This document shows positions 4,261 to 6,616 of a stretch of DNA of 6,616 bases, piece by piece (the stretch's first letter is position 1; every line of letters begins with the position of its first letter). Source of the DNA: Fidelibacterota bacterium. Lineage in GTDB: Bacteria > Marinisomatota > Marinisomatia > Marinisomatales > UBA1611. Made by a program: the position numbers and the translations under genes. The notes beneath the pieces are model-generated. The model saw nothing but the letters and a program-made list of their open reading frames with translations. It was not told where the DNA came from and ran no database searches. Where the stretch lies: NCBI GenBank assembly GCA_002694025.1, contig NZKX01000031.1, positions 1 through 6,616 of the forward strand, written 5' to 3'.

Positions 4261-5068
4261 TTTTTAGCACCTCCGCTATTAGGTCTTGAATGTAAAAAGT
4301 ATCTTTTACCATATCTTCATCTATTTTTCTGCTAGAAAACCCATCCAGTTTTTCAAGAATTTTGTTAAATTTTTGATTATAATCGTCAGAAAACGATGAT
4401 TTTACTAGCAAAGTATTTATTTTTTGCTTCAATCTACCCACTTCTTCATTCATATATACTTTGAGGCCAAGTCCATTATCAGAAAAAGATGTAATATAAT
4501 TTGTCAAAAGAAGCCTTTGTTCATCCCTAAGCGTGTGTTTATAGGATTCATTAAACTTTTCAACAAACGTGTTGTAAGTTAAATTATCTATGTGTTTTAA
4601 ATCTTTTGTTTCGGTTGTTTCATCCGACAGTAAGCTAAGCATTCTATCTTCCGAAACAATTCTTTGTTTTGCTTTTAGACTTGTTGATTGCAAGAACGAC
4701 CCAATAGTCGCAAGGTCACGATAGTTTTCAACGAAACATGAAAAAAGTTTCGGATCTAGATGCTCGTTTATATGCTTTATAAGTTTTGTCTGCTCATTGA
4801 AGATTTCTTTACGATCAAGAGACTCCCAGTCTCTTTTAACTTCAAAAATAAATCTTTTAGCCTTGACAGGATCTTGACATTTAGTTTTCATCAAATCGTT
4901 ATAAATGCCTAAGTCTTCTGAAAGAGCCTTTCCCTTCGTGAAGAATTCACGTAAAAGTTCCTTGACTTTTGTTTGCTTTTCAATGTTTTCTCGGACTATA
5001 GCCCTTGTTAACTCACGAATTAAACATTCGTAAAGAAAAGCGGTATTTCTTTTCTTATTATGTTTCAT
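4250..5068 (-). CDS. Unrecognised 272-aa helical protein downstream of portal
   Basis: The product has 272 aa. The start ATG at 5068 has AAGGAAG six bases upstream, located in the last codons of the portal gene, which it overlaps by 11 bases. This implies coupled translation with the portal. The protein is Lys/Glu-rich and looks almost wholly alpha-helical (NTAFLYECLIRELTRAIV at 8-25, KVKELLREFFTKGKALSEDL at 34-53, RLKQKINTLLVKSSF at about 212-226). It has no membrane segment or nucleotide-binding motif. In T4 the genes after 20 encode small prohead-core proteins. This one is larger and has no [IL]xE leader, so it is probably not a processed core protein. A role in portal or prohead assembly is plausible from its coupling alone. 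Confidence 0.87.
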   Translation of the reverse strand: MKHNKKRNTAFLYECLIRELTRAIVRENIEKQTKVKELLREFFTKGKALSEDLGIYNDLMKTKCQDPVKAKRFIFEVKRDWESLDRKEIFNEQTKLIKHINEHLDPKLFSCFVENYRDLATIGSFLQSTSLKAKQRIVSEDRMLSLLSDETTETKDLKHIDNLTYNTFVEKFNESYKHTLRDEQRLLLTNYITSFSDNGLGLKVYMNEEVGRLKQKINTLLVKSSFSDDYNQKFNKILEKLDGFSSRKIDEDMVKDTFYIQDLIAEVLKNEN

Positions 5069-6616
5069 GTTTATCTTCCTTTTTAAATAGAGAATTTATT
5101 AAAGTGTTGATCTCCGCATTTGCAGTAAATAGTTTCTGTTCTTCTAAATCTTCAAATGACTTTTGTTCTTCAAGTTTTCCGTAAGAAAGAGGATCTATTT
5201 TGTGAGAATAGGTTCCAGCTAAAGACATCGCAGGATTTACACTTCTAGAGTTTTGCCCATAGTCTCCCACTTTCTTGTGGAACTGAGAATGTCTTTTCTT
5301 ACGTGCGGGAGAGCCAGCACCCTTCTTCATGTTGTAAGAACCCCTTGTATATGAAGGTACGGAGTCATCATCTCTTTTGGCGGGTGGAGTGGCGAGAAGT
5401 ACGTTATCACCTCCTTCATCACCCCCGGGCTCGCCCCCAGTAGGTGTCTCGCCTGCACCACCTCCGCCGGGAGGCTTATCGCCACCCAGATCGCCCAATG
5501 CATCACCGGGCTTGTCATCTTTTTTATCACCGCCAAGGCCACCACCAAGGTCTCCAAGGCCACCCGCGAGGCCACCGCCGCCACCGGGTTTTTCTCCAGC
5601 TTCGCCACCAGCGTTAGCTGCTTCTAGCTTAGCCATAAATTTCTTATCAAAAAACATCTCTCTTTGGTTTCGTAAGAATTCATCCTCAGACATACCAAAT
5701 AGATGTTCTGCAACCCAACGCTTGCTAAAGTATCCTTCTGTAGCATTACCAGCAACGCTAAACTTCTTGTCCCATTGTTCAAGCTCTTGCAACTCAGCGA
5801 TTTTGCTTGGGTTGTTTAAAAATAATTTAAATGACAAAAGGTCATCATTTCTATATCCAAGAGTAAAAAGATGTATGATTCCAATCTTTTCTAGCTCTGA
5901 AACAACAACTCTTTGCAATCTTTGGATAGTTCTTGAAAATCTAATATCTTTTTGGGCAAGAGAAGTCTTATCTTCTTGTCCTCCTTCGCCCATTGTTAAG
6001 TAAGACTGAGGCACCTTCAGAGCGGCAAATAACTTATCTCTAAGGTATTTAACGTCTTCAATCGTCGCCGTCATAGCACCGCCGGGTAAGTTCACTATGT
6101 CTGTGTTAGATTGCCCTCGAACAGGAATGTAGTAGTCCTCTTCTATAGAAAGAGGGTTGTATCGTAAATCAACCTTTCCAGTTGTTGGATCTGTGATTTG
6201 ATGCCTCTTCATCTGTGTCATGACTTTTTGCATGTATTGTTCTACATCTTGTGGCGCAATCGAACCGACATCAATTTTAAAAACACGTCTTTCTGGTGCT
6301 CTCACAATGCGATAAGCCATCATTGCATCTTCCAATAATATAAGCTGTCTATAGATCCTCCTAGACGCCTCTAGGACGCTTGTACCATAAGGGGCATGCT
6401 TATCCCCTCCGAGTATTCTAAAGTGCGCTATTTGCCAATTTTCGAGCGTTAAACCACCACTATTCCATTGGTACTGAACGTAGTTTGGATTTGAAGGATC
6501 TTCACCCTCTAATCTTTCTATTTCTTGTGCAGGTAGCCCAATACAATTTCTAATTCCTTTCTCTTCATCTATGTCAAGGTAAAGAAATAAATCACCATAC
6601 TTGCACATTGTTCTGC
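5058..6616 (-). CDS. 20: Portal vertex protein, T4 gp20 family (N-terminus beyond right edge)
   Basis: The portal is the dodecameric ring at one head vertex that nucleates prohead assembly and through which DNA is packaged. T4 gp20 landmarks are clear (numbered from the first ATG in the window, at 6608): QIAHFRILGGDKHAPYG (59-74), RRIYRQLILLEDAMMAYRIV (83-102), RAPERRVFKIDVG (103-115), a YNPLSIEEDYYIPVRG block (150-165), then LPGG, IEDVKYLRDKLFAALKVPQSYL (183-204) and a helix QRLQRVVVSELEKIG. The frame stays open through the right edge, and by comparison with T4 gp20 about 150 N-terminal residues are missing, so the ATG at 6608 is not taken as the start. After about residue 330 comes an unusual extension of roughly 185 residues: a Gly/Asp/Pro-rich segment (333-400), a basic stretch (421-447) and a tail with LEEQ twice (479-482, 488-491). 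The stop is TAA at 5058. Confidence 0.95.
   Translation of the reverse strand, partial: RTMCKYGDLFLYLDIDEEKGIRNCIGLPAQEIERLEGEDPSNPNYVQYQWNSGGLTLENWQIAHFRILGGDKHAPYGTSVLEASRRIYRQLILLEDAMMAYRIVRAPERRVFKIDVGSIAPQDVEQYMQKVMTQMKRHQITDPTTGKVDLRYNPLSIEEDYYIPVRGQSNTDIVNLPGGAMTATIEDVKYLRDKLFAALKVPQSYLTMGEGGQEDKTSLAQKDIRFSRTIQRLQRVVVSELEKIGIIHLFTLGYRNDDLLSFKLFLNNPSKIAELQELEQWDKKFSVAGNATEGYFSKRWVAEHLFGMSEDEFLRNQREMFFDKKFMAKLEAANAGGEAGEKPGGGGGLAGGLGDLGGGLGGDKKDDKPGDALGDLGGDKPPGGGGAGETPTGGEPGGDEGGDNVLLATPPAKRDDDSVPSYTRGSYNMKKGAGSPARKKRHSQFHKKVGDYGQNSRSVNPAMSLAGTYSHKIDPLSYGKLEEQKSFEDLEEQKLFTANAEINTLINSLFKKEDKHET
5409..5612 (-). repeat. Gly/Asp/Pro-rich low-complexity segment inside the portal gene
   Basis: Portal residues 333-400 (counted from the ATG at 6608) consist mostly of Gly with Asp, Lys, Pro and Leu. 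They include two copies of LGDLGG (351-356 and 371-376), each followed by Asp/Lys/Pro, and a run of five Gly. The DNA is visibly more GC-rich than its surroundings and made of GGX codon runs, so it is prone to slippage and length variation. It probably encodes a flexible linker between the portal core and the C-terminal tail. Confidence 0.8.

Noticed and set aside
4410..4422. AATAAATA on the minus strand as a possible late promoter
   Set aside because: It sits in the middle of the 272-aa gene with no gene start close downstream, and it is a one-mismatch AT-rich match only.
5327..5608. 93-codon minus-strand frame overlapping the portal extension
   Set aside because: It is an out-of-frame reading inside the Gly-rich segment, without conserved features. 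The portal frame continues uninterrupted through it to a structured-looking tail.
5377..6003. Long plus-strand open frame rich in Pro and Ser opposite the portal gene
   Set aside because: It is the mirror of the Gly-rich portal codons (GGX read as XCC). It has no ribosome site, and the opposite strand encodes an unmistakable gp20 portal.

Overview
The window reads as the head-morphogenesis block of a tailed, T4-type (myovirus-like) bacteriophage, probably from an uncultured aquatic lineage. That rests on two recognisable genes. One is a T4 gp20-type portal protein, cut by the right edge. The other is a T4 gp21-type prohead protease with its GELDHP and ISSRGLGS catalytic signatures. All genes lie on the minus strand, packed stop-to-start or overlapping, with very little intergenic space. 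No host gene, transposon, integrase, tRNA or CRISPR array is visible. The host cannot be named. Regular use of GGAG/GGAGG-type Shine-Dalgarno (SD) sites suggests a host that relies on SD-dependent initiation.

In transcription order (right to left), the portal comes first (5058-6616, partial), with a long Gly/Asp-rich C-terminal extension. Two unrecognised proteins follow (4250-5068 and 3649-4260). Next is a pair of small membrane proteins: one with a zinc-protease-like HETIH motif (3290-3649) and one with a CPLC motif resembling DUF1360 proteins (2997-3314). A 21-codon micro-ORF with a very good ribosome site (2939-3004) then runs into a GC-rich hairpin plus T-tract (2914-2936). After that come a 126-aa protein built from a tandem duplication (2522-2902), a 288-aa unknown (1641-2507), the prohead protease (1009-1638), a 126-aa unknown (627-1007), a virus-encoded ribosomal protein bS21 (421-627) and the start of an unrecognised, possibly virion, protein (1-380).

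Portal and protease belong to one job: building and maturing the prohead. In T4 the genes between and around them encode prohead core proteins that the protease digests. Three unknown proteins here begin with a charged helical leader ending in an [IL]-x-E motif, the type of site a gp21 protease cuts. My main inference is that these are capsid-targeted or core proteins processed by the neighbouring protease. The second highlight is bS21, translationally coupled to the head genes, so a ribosome component is probably made late together with virion proteins. Several proposed starts differ from the longest open frames (protease, bS21, HETIH protein), because an internal ATG with a better ribosome site or a stop/start overlap is preferred.
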